A stretch of DNA of 64,000 nt, from NCBI GenBank assembly GCA_029255685.2, contig CM055314.2:1320399-1384398 (forward strand). Direction: 5' to 3'. Of this stretch, positions 1-13,179 are shown piece after piece; the stretch's first letter is position 1; every line of letters begins with the position of its first letter. Both the position numbers and the translations under genes were made by a program. Under the pieces are notes generated by a model. The model had not been told where the DNA came from and did no database searches. It saw only the letters and a list, made by a program, of their open reading frames with translations. This DNA is from Silene conica. Lineage: Eukaryota; Streptophyta; Magnoliopsida; Caryophyllales; Caryophyllaceae.

Positions 1-162
1 CACCCTTGCAAGTTTCACATAATTATAGAGAACAGTAAATTTGTTACGGGGTTATCAGGAATTCTGTGTTTAAAAATGTTGGCGCATCTGCATTTTGCTC
101 ATCTCGTTATAAATTCCTTATTAACTTGTGACTTGCTAACATCTCCATGTGTCTTTATGCAG

Positions 163-261
163 TACAAGAATGTGAGACCTGATTATCTGAAGAACATATG
201 GAAGGTTATGAACTGGAAATATGCCAGTGATGTTTACGAGAAAGAGTGTCCGAGCACCTAA
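163..261 (+). CDS. 3'-terminal exon of an unrecognised gene
   Basis: An acceptor (tttatgcag) ends at 162 and an open frame of 32 codons runs to a TAA at 259-261. The encoded tail is rich in Trp, Tyr and charged residues ([20 protein letters not shown] near its end), which looks like real protein rather than random translation. The sequence before 163 reads as intron, so the rest of the gene lies upstream of the window. I do not recognise the family. A Cys-containing tail of this kind occurs in several plant glycosyltransferases, but this is only an impression. Confidence 0.55.
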   Translation, partial: YKNVRPDYLKNIWKVMNWKYASDVYEKECPST

Positions 262-626
262 GCAGTTGTGTGTTTTCTCACGGTAGAAGAGGGATAATAA
301 GGTCGATTGAAAGACGGTCTGAGCGTGCACATTTGTTCTGCTCTCTTTTGCCCAGCTTGTACACCCTACTTTTTTCTCTAGTGTTTTTTGATGGAACTTT
401 TTTTGACATCACATACTCTCTGAAGGTTACTTCTTGAAGTAATTATGCGCAGACTTCTTAGTTTGTATTTTAATTCTGTAGTACAAGGTAGCCAGAAATG
501 AACCGCGGCGTTTGCCTTGGAATTTGATGGATACTGGTCTTATCTTACATGCGGTTTTCTTAATTTCTCTTCCACGGGAAACTTTACAATCGTTACCTTT
601 CATAGATACTTCTTTCTGTTTTATGT
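262..626 (+). other. 3' flank / probable 3' UTR of the first gene
   Basis: T-rich sequence after the TAA at 259-261 with no splice-supported open frame. It most likely holds the 3' UTR and polyadenylation region of the gene ending at 261. Nothing else was seen. Confidence 0.4.
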
Positions 627-746
627 ACATCTGCTGGTTTGCCTCTGCTAGTAGATAAATCCTTTGTACGAAGTAGTATAAACCCTAAACCCTAACATCT
701 GTTGGTTTGCCTCTGCTAGTAGATAAATCCTTAGTAGACGTAGTAT
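627..746. repeat. Direct duplication of ~52 bp around a telomere-like spacer
   Basis: A ~52-bp sequence starting ACATCTGCTGGTTTGCC at 627 is repeated at 695 with few changes. The 16 bp between the copies contain two plant telomere units (aaaccctaaaccctaa, 680-694). Such an arrangement suggests repair of a double-strand break with a local duplication and telomere-type filler. Confidence 0.75.
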
Positions 747-811
747 TTAAGGGTGCCCTAGTGTGGTTTCCGTGTTATCTCATCCTTTATCTTCTTCTGG
801 TTTCACTAATA

Positions 812-1932
812 ATGGAAAATAATTGTAATTTCTATTCTGATGATGCTGATCCTATTTTGGAAAGTACTTTTCATGATATAAACTTTAGAACTAAAGCTGA
901 AGGTAATCCCGGTTTAGTAAGTGAATAGAGGTTTCCGAGGAGTGGGAGTGTGGTATCTCCTAATCCTTTTATAGTGGCAGATTCAGTGGCTTTCTGGAAT
1001 CACTGTTTGTTGGGATATCTCGTGGATTATAGGTTACTAGTTTTATGCCCGTGCAGAAAATATGCACGGTTGAGATATATTATTTGATACGACACTAAAG
1101 TGATGAAAATTAGCCGAGTTGTAGCATGTCATAAGAAATTAATTAAGAATATCAGCAATAAGAACATACAAAACTGATGATAATTATTTTTTTATTGACT
1201 CGTTTCAACTGTAATATATAGAGTAAAATATAAATGTTTTCTCCATTTATTTGGATTTCATATGTTTTATTAAAATACACTCATATATATTAAACAAACG
1301 TATGAACTGCAAGTAAAAAGGAAATTGTTTATTTATATGACATAAAATTAATATGAGATTTATAAATATATTTTTATGATTTGTGAACATGGTATATCTT
1401 TTGAACGCTGTGTGAAACATTAATTTTAGAGAACGTAATATAAGAAAATTTCCTAAATTCAAGTGTCGGAAAGGAGATCGTTTAATTAATGGAAGGAGTG
1501 AGAATAATTAAATATATAAAGAAAGTGGGGGTCCAATATAAATTTATGTATTTTCACTCTTAAACTTCAACGACCAATAGGAAGCCACGAAATTCTATTC
1601 CTTTTATAGTAAAAGGATTAAGGGCAACTAATGTTAATCGTATATTGGAAGATCACTCGGCAACACGGGGTCATGTGCATGTAAGGAGAATGGGGAGATA
1701 TATTATTCATTTTCATGACATGCAAGATATGGAAGATGTTCTTTCTAGGGATGTGATTGCTATTGAGGGAGCTTTGATGGCTTTACGGAGATGGCAACCT
1801 TCTATGGTCCCATGCACAATCACCTTTCCAACTGCTAGATTATGGGTCAGAGTTTGTGGGATCCCACTGGAATATTTAAATATGGGCATGGCGAATATAA
1901 ATGTGGAAGTGTTGACGCGAAGTGCGGTTTAG
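812..1932 (+). pseudogene. DUF4283 (LINE/ORF1-type) fragment split by a Helitron
   Basis: Two blocks read in one frame: 812-1036 and 1618-1932. The first has an in-frame TAG at 926-928 followed by a segment with a Trp (AFWNHCLLGYLV). The second continues with GRYIIHFHDM and a later WQPSMVPCTITFPTARLWVRV-like stretch, typical of the DUF4283 domain found in ORF1 of plant LINE-type retroelements and their derivatives. Removing the Helitron 1037-1617 restores one uninterrupted frame across the junction. No zinc knuckle or reverse transcriptase follows; after about 1908 the sequence changes into a minisatellite. This is a dead, truncated retroelement piece. Confidence 0.7.
1037..1617 (-). mobile_element. 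Small non-autonomous Helitron (581 bp)
   Basis: Read on the minus strand, the element starts with TC at 1617 and ends with CTAG at 1037-1040. It is bordered by A (1036) and T (1618), the A^T target expected for Helitrons, without target duplication. A hairpin (cccgtgc...gcacgg) lies just inside the 3' end. The 5' end (TCCTTTTACTATAAAAGGAA) matches the ends of the elements at 13180-14497 and 24324-25064, so these form one family. No coding capacity. Confidence 0.85.
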
Positions 1933-2310
1933 TTCGACGTAATACGGTGAAAGTGATTGTATGACATACATTTTGAGGTGATGAGGTGGCATGTGGTCCT
2001 AGGCGATGAGGTGGCAATGATGATGTGGAATGAGGTGTAAGTGATAGTGACACACATTTTGATGTGATGACGTGACATGTTGTCCTTCGAAATAATAAGG
2101 TGGCAGTGCTAACGTGGAATGTAACTTGAACGTAATATGACACACTTTGGTGTGATGACGTGGTATTTTGTACGAGGTGATGAGTTGACGGTGCTGACGT
2201 GGAATGCAATTCGACGTACTACGGTTACGGTGAAAGTGACAGTGTGACACACACTTTGAGGTGATGACGTGGCATGTTGTTCGGGGTGATGACATAACAT
2301 ACCGCATATA
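1908..2310. repeat. Degenerate GTGATGACGTGGCATG minisatellite
   Basis: Irregular units of about 60-80 bp built on ggtgatgacgtggcatgt, gtgctgacgtggaatg and agtgtgacacacactttg. A related block with the same left border (gtgttgacgcgaag) lies at 37614-37850, and both are followed by cctcaaaaatttataagt and a gggtcgggttttgacc segment. It is therefore a mobile or dispersed composite repeat, not a local expansion only. Confidence 0.75.
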
Positions 2311-2384
2311 TACACATATTTTTCCTCAAAAATTTATAAGTTATCAATACTATATGACATTGTATATTTAAAAATGATATATTG

Positions 2385-2640
2385 TCTTGACCCAACGGTC
2401 AACCCGATGCGGGTCGGGTTTTGACCCGTTGTTGACGGGTCAAAACGGGTTTGGGTTGAAAAAGGCGGGTTATTTATGGATCAGGCTACGGTCGATTTTC
2501 GGGTCGGACCAGGTTTTGACAGGTCTAGGGTGAGGTCTTAAATTGACCAGGATCGGGCTACGGTTGATTTTCGGGTCGGGCCAGGTTTTGACAGGTCTAA
2601 AGTCCGATATTTAAATTACCCAGGTCAACATTGGATCGTT
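2385..2640. repeat. GGGTCGGGTTTTGAC-rich element (hAT-MITE type)
   Basis: Several inverted and direct copies of gggtcgggttttgac and gacaggtcta. The same motif set lies at 37315-37430 and 37890-38025. Composition and motif style resemble plant hAT-type MITEs, but I could not fix ends or a target duplication here. Confidence 0.5.
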
Positions 2641-2797
2641 CCAGGTTAAGATCAAGTCATCTCGAATTTCTAATTTTATTTGGGTCAAAAAAGTTCGGAT
2701 CACTTTCGTGTTTCATATCATCTTTATTGGACCACCTCAGCTTTACCAAGTCGACAATGAAAGGGCAAAATAGTTGTATTATACTAGTTCCACCGGT

Positions 2798-2876
2798 AGC
2801 CCACATTAAAATAAAAAACCTTAAAAGAGGCCGAGTGAAAAGGCAGACTTATATATAAAGTCAGTTAAAAACCCTA
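2798..2876 (+). promoter_or_regulatory. RPS26 core promoter: site II, TATA box and telo-box
   Basis: A site II element (AGCCCA, i.e. TGGGCT on the other strand) lies at 2798-2803, a TATA box (TATATATAA) at 2850-2858 and a telo-box (AAAACCCTAG) at 2867-2876. Telo-box plus site II is the known signature of plant ribosomal-protein promoters and gives growth-linked expression. The start codon follows at 3011, leaving a leader of roughly 125 nt. Confidence 0.8.
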
Positions 2877-3010
2877 GCATCCTCCTCACATACATAGAAG
2901 AAGAATCAACCCCCTCCTCCACCACCGCAGCAGAGGCTACAAACCTACTACTCCACCTTCTGCTGCTGCTGCACATACTTCTCGCAGGATTACCTTAAGC
3001 AACAACAACA

Positions 3011-5496
<2,486 letters not shown>

Positions 5497-5832
5497 GTTG
5501 CTGGGTTTTCTGTCCGAGTTTTGAGCATGTCTTTCCGATCCTTGATCTTATATTTTTGCCGAGTAGATTTGATTAGACAAGCCTTCGAATTGAGTTTATG
5601 ACTCCTTTTTAACAATAGTGTTTTTTTTTTAAAATATGAATGACTAGTCTACTACCAAGTCTTCATACTCATTGTTTTGCTCCTATTTAGTCATCTCTTT
5701 AATATTTCTTGGCCTATTCAATTTCAAAGGTGTTAACTTTGCTTTTGTGGTTTGAGAAATTTCTATTATCTGTTTTTATACTCTTAAATACATTGGTGGT
5801 TTATTGATGATTATTAGAATAACGAGTGTCGA

Positions 5833-7020
5833 CCTAGGTAGCACGGACATTTCTTCTAATTAGCCGTCCCGTGTCCGACATGCGGACACCCGACACTTGT
5901 TGGATACATGCCTAAACATATTATAATTTAGACAAGGAATACAATTTTAGAAAGTGAAAATTGTAAATTACCACCTAGCATTTAACGTATTTTACAAATT
6001 ACCCCCTTGTATTTGATTTATTACAAATAAACACCTACATTGCATGGTATATATCCGAACTCCCACCATTTTTCATTCCCGATCATCATTTTATTCAAGT
6101 CTCGACTAATTAGATTAATGTGTTCTAAAAAGACCCAAACACCCTTATTTTTAATCACAAGTATTCCCAACACCACAATAATCACTTAATCAATAGTCAT
6201 CATCATTTTCATCAGCACACAAACTTTATCATTTATGAAACTATCAACTTGCTTGGCTTATATTCCCATCAAGCTGCCTCCACCGACAACAAAAACAACA
6301 AACTCAAACCACCGCTACCTCACATTTGCCACCATCTACTCATTCACCGCAAAGTTCACTCATCACCGACCCACAAAACCTTTAATAAAACTCTCAAAAA
6401 CATCATCAACCTATATGAAACCATTTACACCACCAACAACCCCAGATCTACGGATTTCGTCATTTCGTGGGTTCGGGTGATGGTGGCGACAAGTTGGAGA
6501 TCGACTAGTGGTGATTTTTGAGGTGGCAAATCTGGTTGTGCAAATTGTAATAAGACAATAAACATATTTTAACGGTGCGGAGGGTGGTAGTCAGGTGTCG
6601 ATGGTGAAAAGGTTGTGAGAGAAGCTTTGGGTGAGGCGGTAGCGGCGGCAAGGAGGTGGTGGGTCGGATGATGTTACTGGACTGGCTGGAGGGAGAAGTT
6701 TAATTTAGATGGTAATGACTAAGGTGTGTTTGGAGGGATAAAAATAAGGGTATTATAGTCATTTCATAGTTTATTCACTTAATAAGTCGGAAATTATTGT
6801 AAATGTTGATCGGAAACAAAATACGGTGGGAGTTCGGATATATACTACGTAATGTAGGTGGTTATTTGTAATAAATCAAATACAAGGTGGTAATTTGTAA
6901 AATACGCTAAATGTTAGGTGGTAATTTACAATTTTCACTTTTAGAAAAGAACGATTAGAAGATGAGTTTGGGTCGAAAAATGAGAATTTGTTACAAAGGT
7001 CGATTTGTAGCTTTACTTGT
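5833..7020. mobile_element. TAGGTAGCAC/GTGTCCG-type MITE, split by a MULE
   Basis: The left part (cctaggtagcacggacattt..., 5833-5944) contains reversed copies of the gtgtcggacacgg motif; the right part (6948-7020, agaacgattagaagatgag...) matches the interior of the related elements at 39719-40063 and 44673-44914. The MULE 5954-6938 sits between them. The right end is lost where satellite sequence begins near 7024. Confidence 0.6.
5954..6938. mobile_element. Non-autonomous Mutator-like element (MULE-MITE, 985 bp)
   Basis: Long terminal inverted repeats start GTGAAAATTGTAAATTACC at 5954 and end with the complement at 6938; they match closely for about 110-120 bp and weakly to about 230 bp. The element is flanked by a perfect 9-bp duplication TTTTAGAAA (5945-5953 and 6939-6947), diagnostic for Mutator-type transposition. 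The interior has short open frames without recognisable domains and no transposase. The close match of the repeats and the intact duplication point to a fairly recent insertion. Confidence 0.9.
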
Positions 7021-7023
7021 TTA

Positions 7024-7490
7024 GAAATTCGCACCATAGTATTTTAATTCCGTATAAAAACCACTCAAGGTGTTAAAATTGGCATACTATTTGAAATAGA
7101 CACATTTAGAAGCCCTAACATTACTTTAAATTTCGTGTTTTGAAATTGACAAAATAAATTATATACTTTATTCTATGTTCTTTCGTGAAAAATCCGCATC
7201 CAATATTTATTATAAGATATAATGAGCCTACAAACTAGTATTCAGAAAAAATATTTCAGATTCAAAAATGACCGAAAATAGCCGAATTTGAAGGTTATTA
7301 TCCACGTTTTTTAGGCCAAGAAACTATCGAGATAAAACCTTCGAAATTCTCACCATAGTACTTTAATATCATATAAAAATGACTCAATGTGTTAAAATTG
7401 ACATACATTTCAAATAGATATTTAGAGACTCTTACATTATTTTAAAGGTCGTGTTTGAAATAGACAAAATAGATTATATACTCTTTTTTA
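7024..7490 (-). repeat. Satellite-like ~310-bp tandem array, part 1
   Basis: About one and a half units of a repeat that also fills 11921-13023 and, in the other orientation, 52497-56745. Unit landmarks on this strand: gcaccatagtactttaat, gtcgtgtttgaaatagac, aatataatgagcc and gaaggttattatccacg. After removing the inserted Helitron 7491-11920 the spacing of the last landmark is close to 310 bp. No coding potential. Confidence 0.85.
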
Positions 7491-10400
7491 TCTATACAAC
7501 CTTATTAAAAGGCTAAGCTAAAACGTCAGGTAAAAGCCACATTAGCAACAATAAAAGCCACGTAGGATTACCAAAAATCCACCTCACCCAACAAAATCCA
7601 CGTCCACAATCCTACATGTCAACCTCTATACAATCTTATTAAAATGCTAACTTAAATAATGTGACATGACATGTTTTAATTTTACATGGATAATCAATTT
7701 ATCATATTACATTAATTTAAGAGTTAATTTATAAACAATATCAATATAATGACCCTTTTTCATAATTAGTACCAACATAATTGATAATTAGTAATCAATA
7801 CCAAAATATTAACTTTTTTTTAAGATAGGTACCAAGTCACGTGAAAATCCCATATTAATCTACTCGAATAGGACCAAAAAGTCATTATTCAAGTACAAAC
7901 CTCTACTCACCCATCTTCAAAATCATTTTCTCAGATCAAACCACTTTTTAAACTAGGAAAAAACTAGAGTAAAAAGGCGACTTGGTACCTAACATAGAAA
8001 AAAGTTAATATCTTGGTATTGATTACTAATTATTGATTATGTTGGTATTGATTATGAAAAAGAGGACTAAAGTTGGTATTCATTTATCTGTAAATATATA
8101 AATAAAATAAAATAAAAGCAAGCAAGTCAAAAGTATGTCATTCCAATATTAAAATATTATCAAGTCACATTATTATTTGTAAAATTTTATTAAAAAGCTA
8201 CATAAAAAATGATTAAATGTTATATATATTTCGACGAAATAACACCTATCACTTCACAAAACCACGTCATTTCCTATACATAATTGTCCAACTGTTCCAT
8301 CATTTACCAATATACACGTACATATCTATATATAATTGAAATGATATTTGGGGTAAACTAAAATGATTTTGATATCAAAAAATTATTTTCATCTTCTAGA
8401 ATAATTACTCTTGTCCTATCGATACAATAATTAACCATCACTCTATTCAACTCGTGTATTAATTTTGAAATAATTCTATAATTATAATAATAAGATACTT
8501 TGGCAAACTAAAAGCCCTATATTGATTTTGATGTCACAAATAATTCTCATCTTTAAACATAATTGTTCTTCTCATATTTATGCAATAATTAATAATCACC
8601 CATTCAACTCCCATATTAATTTTGCAATAATTTTTATCATAATTAAGATTATAAAAACATCTCATAATAAGGTACAACCCTTTGAATGCCAAAATCATTA
8701 TCCTTTCCTAATTAATATTAATGTCACTAAATTTTAATATATATATTATTCAACTTCTAAATCTAAATTAACATTATTTAACCTCTTCTATTTAAGATTG
8801 TGCTTTTACTTCTTATAAAATAGCTATGTGAGGAGTGAAAATTTGTGTAGTTTATTTGATTTCCTTAGCTTGAATTTTGTAAGATAAAATACTAATTCGT
8901 GGTGTTTTTTGTTTGTCTTATGTTGTGTAGGCGGTTGTGAAAGCGTTTTCATAAAATCATTGGCTTAGCTAACTAATAATGTCATGCGCAGGTAAATTTA
9001 GTTTTTAGACAATAATTAAATTAAATCTTCGATTTCTCTATGAAAGTTCTTTTTTATTTCTATATAATTAAATTCTAAATTTATGAAAGTTAATTTTGAA
9101 AGGTGATATTTTAGTATAAAATATGCATTTTGATAGCAAATTTGATTTGATCTTCTTTGAAAAACTAACCTCTTTATTACTATTTTTTTAAAGAAAGTGA
9201 CAATTGCTAGCCATCTTCGTTTTTATTTTTTTTCTAGATTATATGGGTTATAAATTATCATATATAGTCGAGTGTCGTATATATAAAAACCTAGATATAT
9301 ACATTATACATTTATACTAATAAAAAATGTACCCGGTTTTTGCCAAAGCTCATATTAGTATATTACACCTTTTTTCATTTATCATTATTATCGTACTAAA
9401 ATATATTGTAGACGTTAGATCATCAAACTGAAACAATAGTTAATTGTGAAAATTAGACCAATCAATAAACCTATAAAATGGACCATGTCTTATTTTTTTT
9501 ATGTCTAATCTCTTATTACACCCCCTTTTTTCATCCGCCATTATTATCTTATTACAAAATATTGTCATATATGTTATTTAGACGATCCATCATTCTAAGA
9601 AAACGAGAGTTAAGCATAAAAATTAAACTTATTATCATAACTCACACCAATGATGGATTTATGGGTGAATGCAAAAAATTGTAAGTTATGACCATTTTAT
9701 TATTGTCATGTAATTACATGCAATTTGTTACAAAATGAGATATAATTTCAATAAAGTAGACAATGATGGAATAAAAATTAAACAACTTTGATGAGAACAT
9801 AATTGTACACTTTATAAGTTATGAGCTACAACCCTTTCAATGCCAAAATCATTATCCTTTCCTAATTAATATTAATGTCACTAAATTTTAATATATATAT
9901 TATTCAACTTCTAAATCTAAATTAACATTATTTAACCTCTTCTATTTAAGATTTATGCTTTTACTTCTTATAAAATAGTTATGTGAGGGCTGAAAATTTG
10001 TGTAGTTTTTTTGATTTCCTTAGCTTGAATTTTGTAAGATAAATTACTAATTCGTGGTGTTTTTTGTTTGTCTTATGTTGTGTAGGCGGTTGTGAAAGCG
10101 TTTTCATAAAATCATTGGCTTAGCTAACTAATAATGGCATGCGCAGTTAAATTTAGTTTTTAGACAATAAGTAAATTAAATCTTCGATTTCTCTATGAAA
10201 GTTTTTTTTATTTCTATATAATTAAATTCTAAATTTATGAAAGTTAATTTTGAAGGGTGATATTTTAGTATAAAATACGCATTTTGATAGCAAATTTGAT
10301 TTGACCTTCTTTGAAAAACTAACCTCTTTATTATTATTTTTTTAAAAGAAAGTGACAATTGCTAGCCATCTTCGTTTTTATTTTTTTTCTAAATTATATG

Positions 10401-11920
10401 GGGTTATAAATTATCATATATAGTCGAGTGTCGTATATATAAAAATCTAGATATATACATTATACATTTATACTAATAAAAAATGTACCCGGTTTTTGCC
10501 AAAGCTCATATTAATATATTACACCTTTTTTCATTTATCATTATTTTCTTACTAAAATATATTGTAGACGTTAGATCATCAAAATGAAACAATAGTTAAT
10601 TTTGAAAATTAGACCGATCAATAAACCTATAAAATGGACCATGTCTTATTTTTTTATGCCTAATCTCTTATTACACCCCCTTTTTTCATCCGCCATTATT
10701 ATCTTATTACAAAATATTGTCATATAATATGTTATTTAGACGATCCATCATTCTAAGAAAACGAGAGTCGTTAAGCATAAAAATTAAACCTATCATCATA
10801 ACTCACACCAATGACGGATTTATGGGTGAATGCAAAAAATTGTAAGTTATGACCATTTTATTATTGTCATGTAATTACATGCAATTTGTAACAAAATGAG
10901 ATATAATTTCACTTAAGTAGAGAATGATGGAATAAAAATTAAACAACTTTGATGAGAACATAATTGTACACTTTATAAGTTATGCGTAATGCGTTTGTAC
11001 TATTTATATATGGAAAAAAATCGTTTTTCTAGCATTTGAATAATAATGGTTTACTTTGTTAAATACAAAAGTGGTGCAGTGAATTGTTCTTTACTATGTA
11101 AGCACAAAAAAATGATATCTGGTACAAATACAAATATCGGTTATACGAATTATGACTAAAGATGTTGGTATCATTATTTTCTTATATGGATTTTAATAGA
11201 AGACGTTCAAATTTAAGAATGTTAACACTCGATAATGTTGTTATGAGTGCAATGATAATATAATTGAAAATTCATATTATAATATTTTGTATCCTAAGAT
11301 CTATTGAGCCTAGGCCCCGACCTTGGCTTTATATGACAATCTTCTTATCTTTTTGTCCACTCAAACAAAAAATTAATATCTATATTAATGCATTGGTGCT
11401 TAAACTTGGTGTTTTAATCAACTTCAATTTATTTTGACTCATAAAAAAATGGTGGTTGGTAATAAATAAAAGAAAACACAAAACATGTACATATTAATTG
11501 AAACTCTAAATAGTTTATATACAAGTCGAACTATAAAGGAAAATTATGTAGATAATATAATGTTGTTCTGATCTTCAATTTTCTAAAATTTTTATATGAC
11601 TCAAAATGTTATTTATGATGATATGATTCTAACTGTATGAAGAATATTTAAAATTATCATACTAAGTTGGCAACAAATATTCTAACCCAATTTATTTTTA
11701 AGTCGAAAAATAAAAATTCGAAGAATAAAATAACAAGGATGTTAATTGATTACATTGCCGCCACTACATTTCATATACAATTGCAATAATACTGGCAAAA
11801 TATTAATTGACAAGTAGAAAACAATCAAATTATTTACTTTAAAAGAAAAATTAATTAGAAAATAGCCAAAGTAAGGATATCCAAAAAATAACCCGTGATT
11901 TTCACGGGTAGAAAAACTAG
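7491..11920 (+). mobile_element. Helitron A (4.4 kb, non-autonomous) inside a satellite unit
   Basis: Starts with TCTATACAACCTTATTAAAAG at 7491, preceded by A, and ends with CTAG at 11917-11920, followed by T. A hairpin (acccgtga ttt tcacgggt, 11890-11909) lies 7 bp before the terminal CTAG. The flanks join back into a continuous satellite unit, proving the borders by empty-site logic. No Rep or helicase frame is present. A second 5'-like terminus (tctatacaatcttattaaaa) lies at 7625. The interior has a ~160-bp duplication (8351/8503) and a 1,154-bp tandem duplication (8673-10984). Confidence 0.88.
8673..10984. repeat. Tandem duplication of a 1,154-bp unit within Helitron A
   Basis: Copy 1 is 8673-9826 and copy 2 is 9827-10984, both beginning tacaaccctttSaatgcc and ending actttataagttatg. 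They differ by scattered substitutions and small indels only. Each copy also holds an internal ~145-bp duplication (ttacacc...tttttcatc...). No protein is encoded. The sequence between 10985 and 11880 is AT-rich, with nothing recognisable. Confidence 0.9.
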
Positions 11921-13023
11921 TTTTGTTTTTGAAAAGTCTAGCAATCTAGCATCCAATATTTAAGCTATAGACAAGGATTCAGACAACAAATATTCCGTTT
12001 TCGAAAATGACCGAAAATAGCCAATATTGAAGGTTATTATCCACGTTTTTTTAGGCCAAAAGGTCTCGGGATAAAACCTCTCGAAATTCTAACCATAGTA
12101 CTTTAATACCATATAAAAATGACTCAATGTGTGAAAATTGGCATACGTTTAAAATAGACACATTTAGAGACTCTAACATTATTTTAAAGGTCGTGTTTGA
12201 AATAGACAAAATAAGTTATATACTTATGCTGTTTTGTGAAAAGCCAACATCCAATATTTATTATGGATATAATGAGCTTATAGCCAAAGATTGAAAATAA
12301 AATCGGTTTCTAAAATGACCGAAAATAGCCGATTCTGAAGGTTATTATCTACGTTTTTTAAGCCGAAAGGTTCCGGGATAAAAATTCTTGAAGTTCGCAC
12401 CATAGTACTTTAATACCATATAAAAATGACACATAATGTTAAAATTGGCATAAGATTTAAAATAGACACATTTGGAGACTGTTACATTATTTTAAAGGTC
12501 GTGTTTGAAATAGACAAAATAAGTAGTACTTTATTTTATGTTGTTTTGTGAAAAGTCAAGCATTCAATATATATTATAGGATATAATGAGCCTATTGACA
12601 AAGATTAGAAAAAAAATTCGGTTTCTAAAATGACCGAAAATAGCCAATTTGAAGGTTATTATCCACATTTTTAGGCCAAAAAGGTCCCGGGATAAAAACT
12701 CCCGAAATTCGCACCATAGTACTTTGATACCATATAAAAATGAGTCAAGGTGTTAAAATAGGGACATTTTAAGGCTGTACCATTACTTTAAAGTTTGTGT
12801 TTGAAATAGACAAAAGAAGTTATATACTTTTTCTATGTTGTTTCGTGAAAAATCCAAACATCCAATATTTATTATAGTATATAATGAGTCTATAAACAAG
12901 GATTTAGAAAAACAAAATATCAGGTTCTAAAACGATTGAAAATAGTTGATTTTGAAGTTTTTATCCACGTTTGTTAGGCCAAAAAGATCGCGAGATTAAA
13001 AAAAACTCTCAAAATTCTCCCCA
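11921..13023 (-). repeat. Satellite-like ~310-bp tandem array, part 2
   Basis: The landmark ggttattatccac (or a variant) recurs near 12032, 12339, 12653 and 12958, i.e. every 305-314 bp. The array ends abruptly at 13023, where the Helitron 13024-15328 begins. Copies are moderately diverged (small indels, substitutions in the gaaattcgcaccat region). Confidence 0.88.
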
Positions 13024-13179
13024 TCTTATCTTATTTATATTAATACAAGAACATTTTTGTGGGATTTCGTTCCTCCACATCATTACATCAATTTTCATTT
13101 ATTTTTTATTTTAAATAAATGCAGGACCCGCCACAAAAATATGGATATTATTTATGAAAAACCAACTTTGTTAATAGAA

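Noticed and set aside
1847-2315. Minus-strand His/Ser-rich open frames
   Set aside because: They come from the low-complexity GTGATGACGTGGCATG minisatellite.
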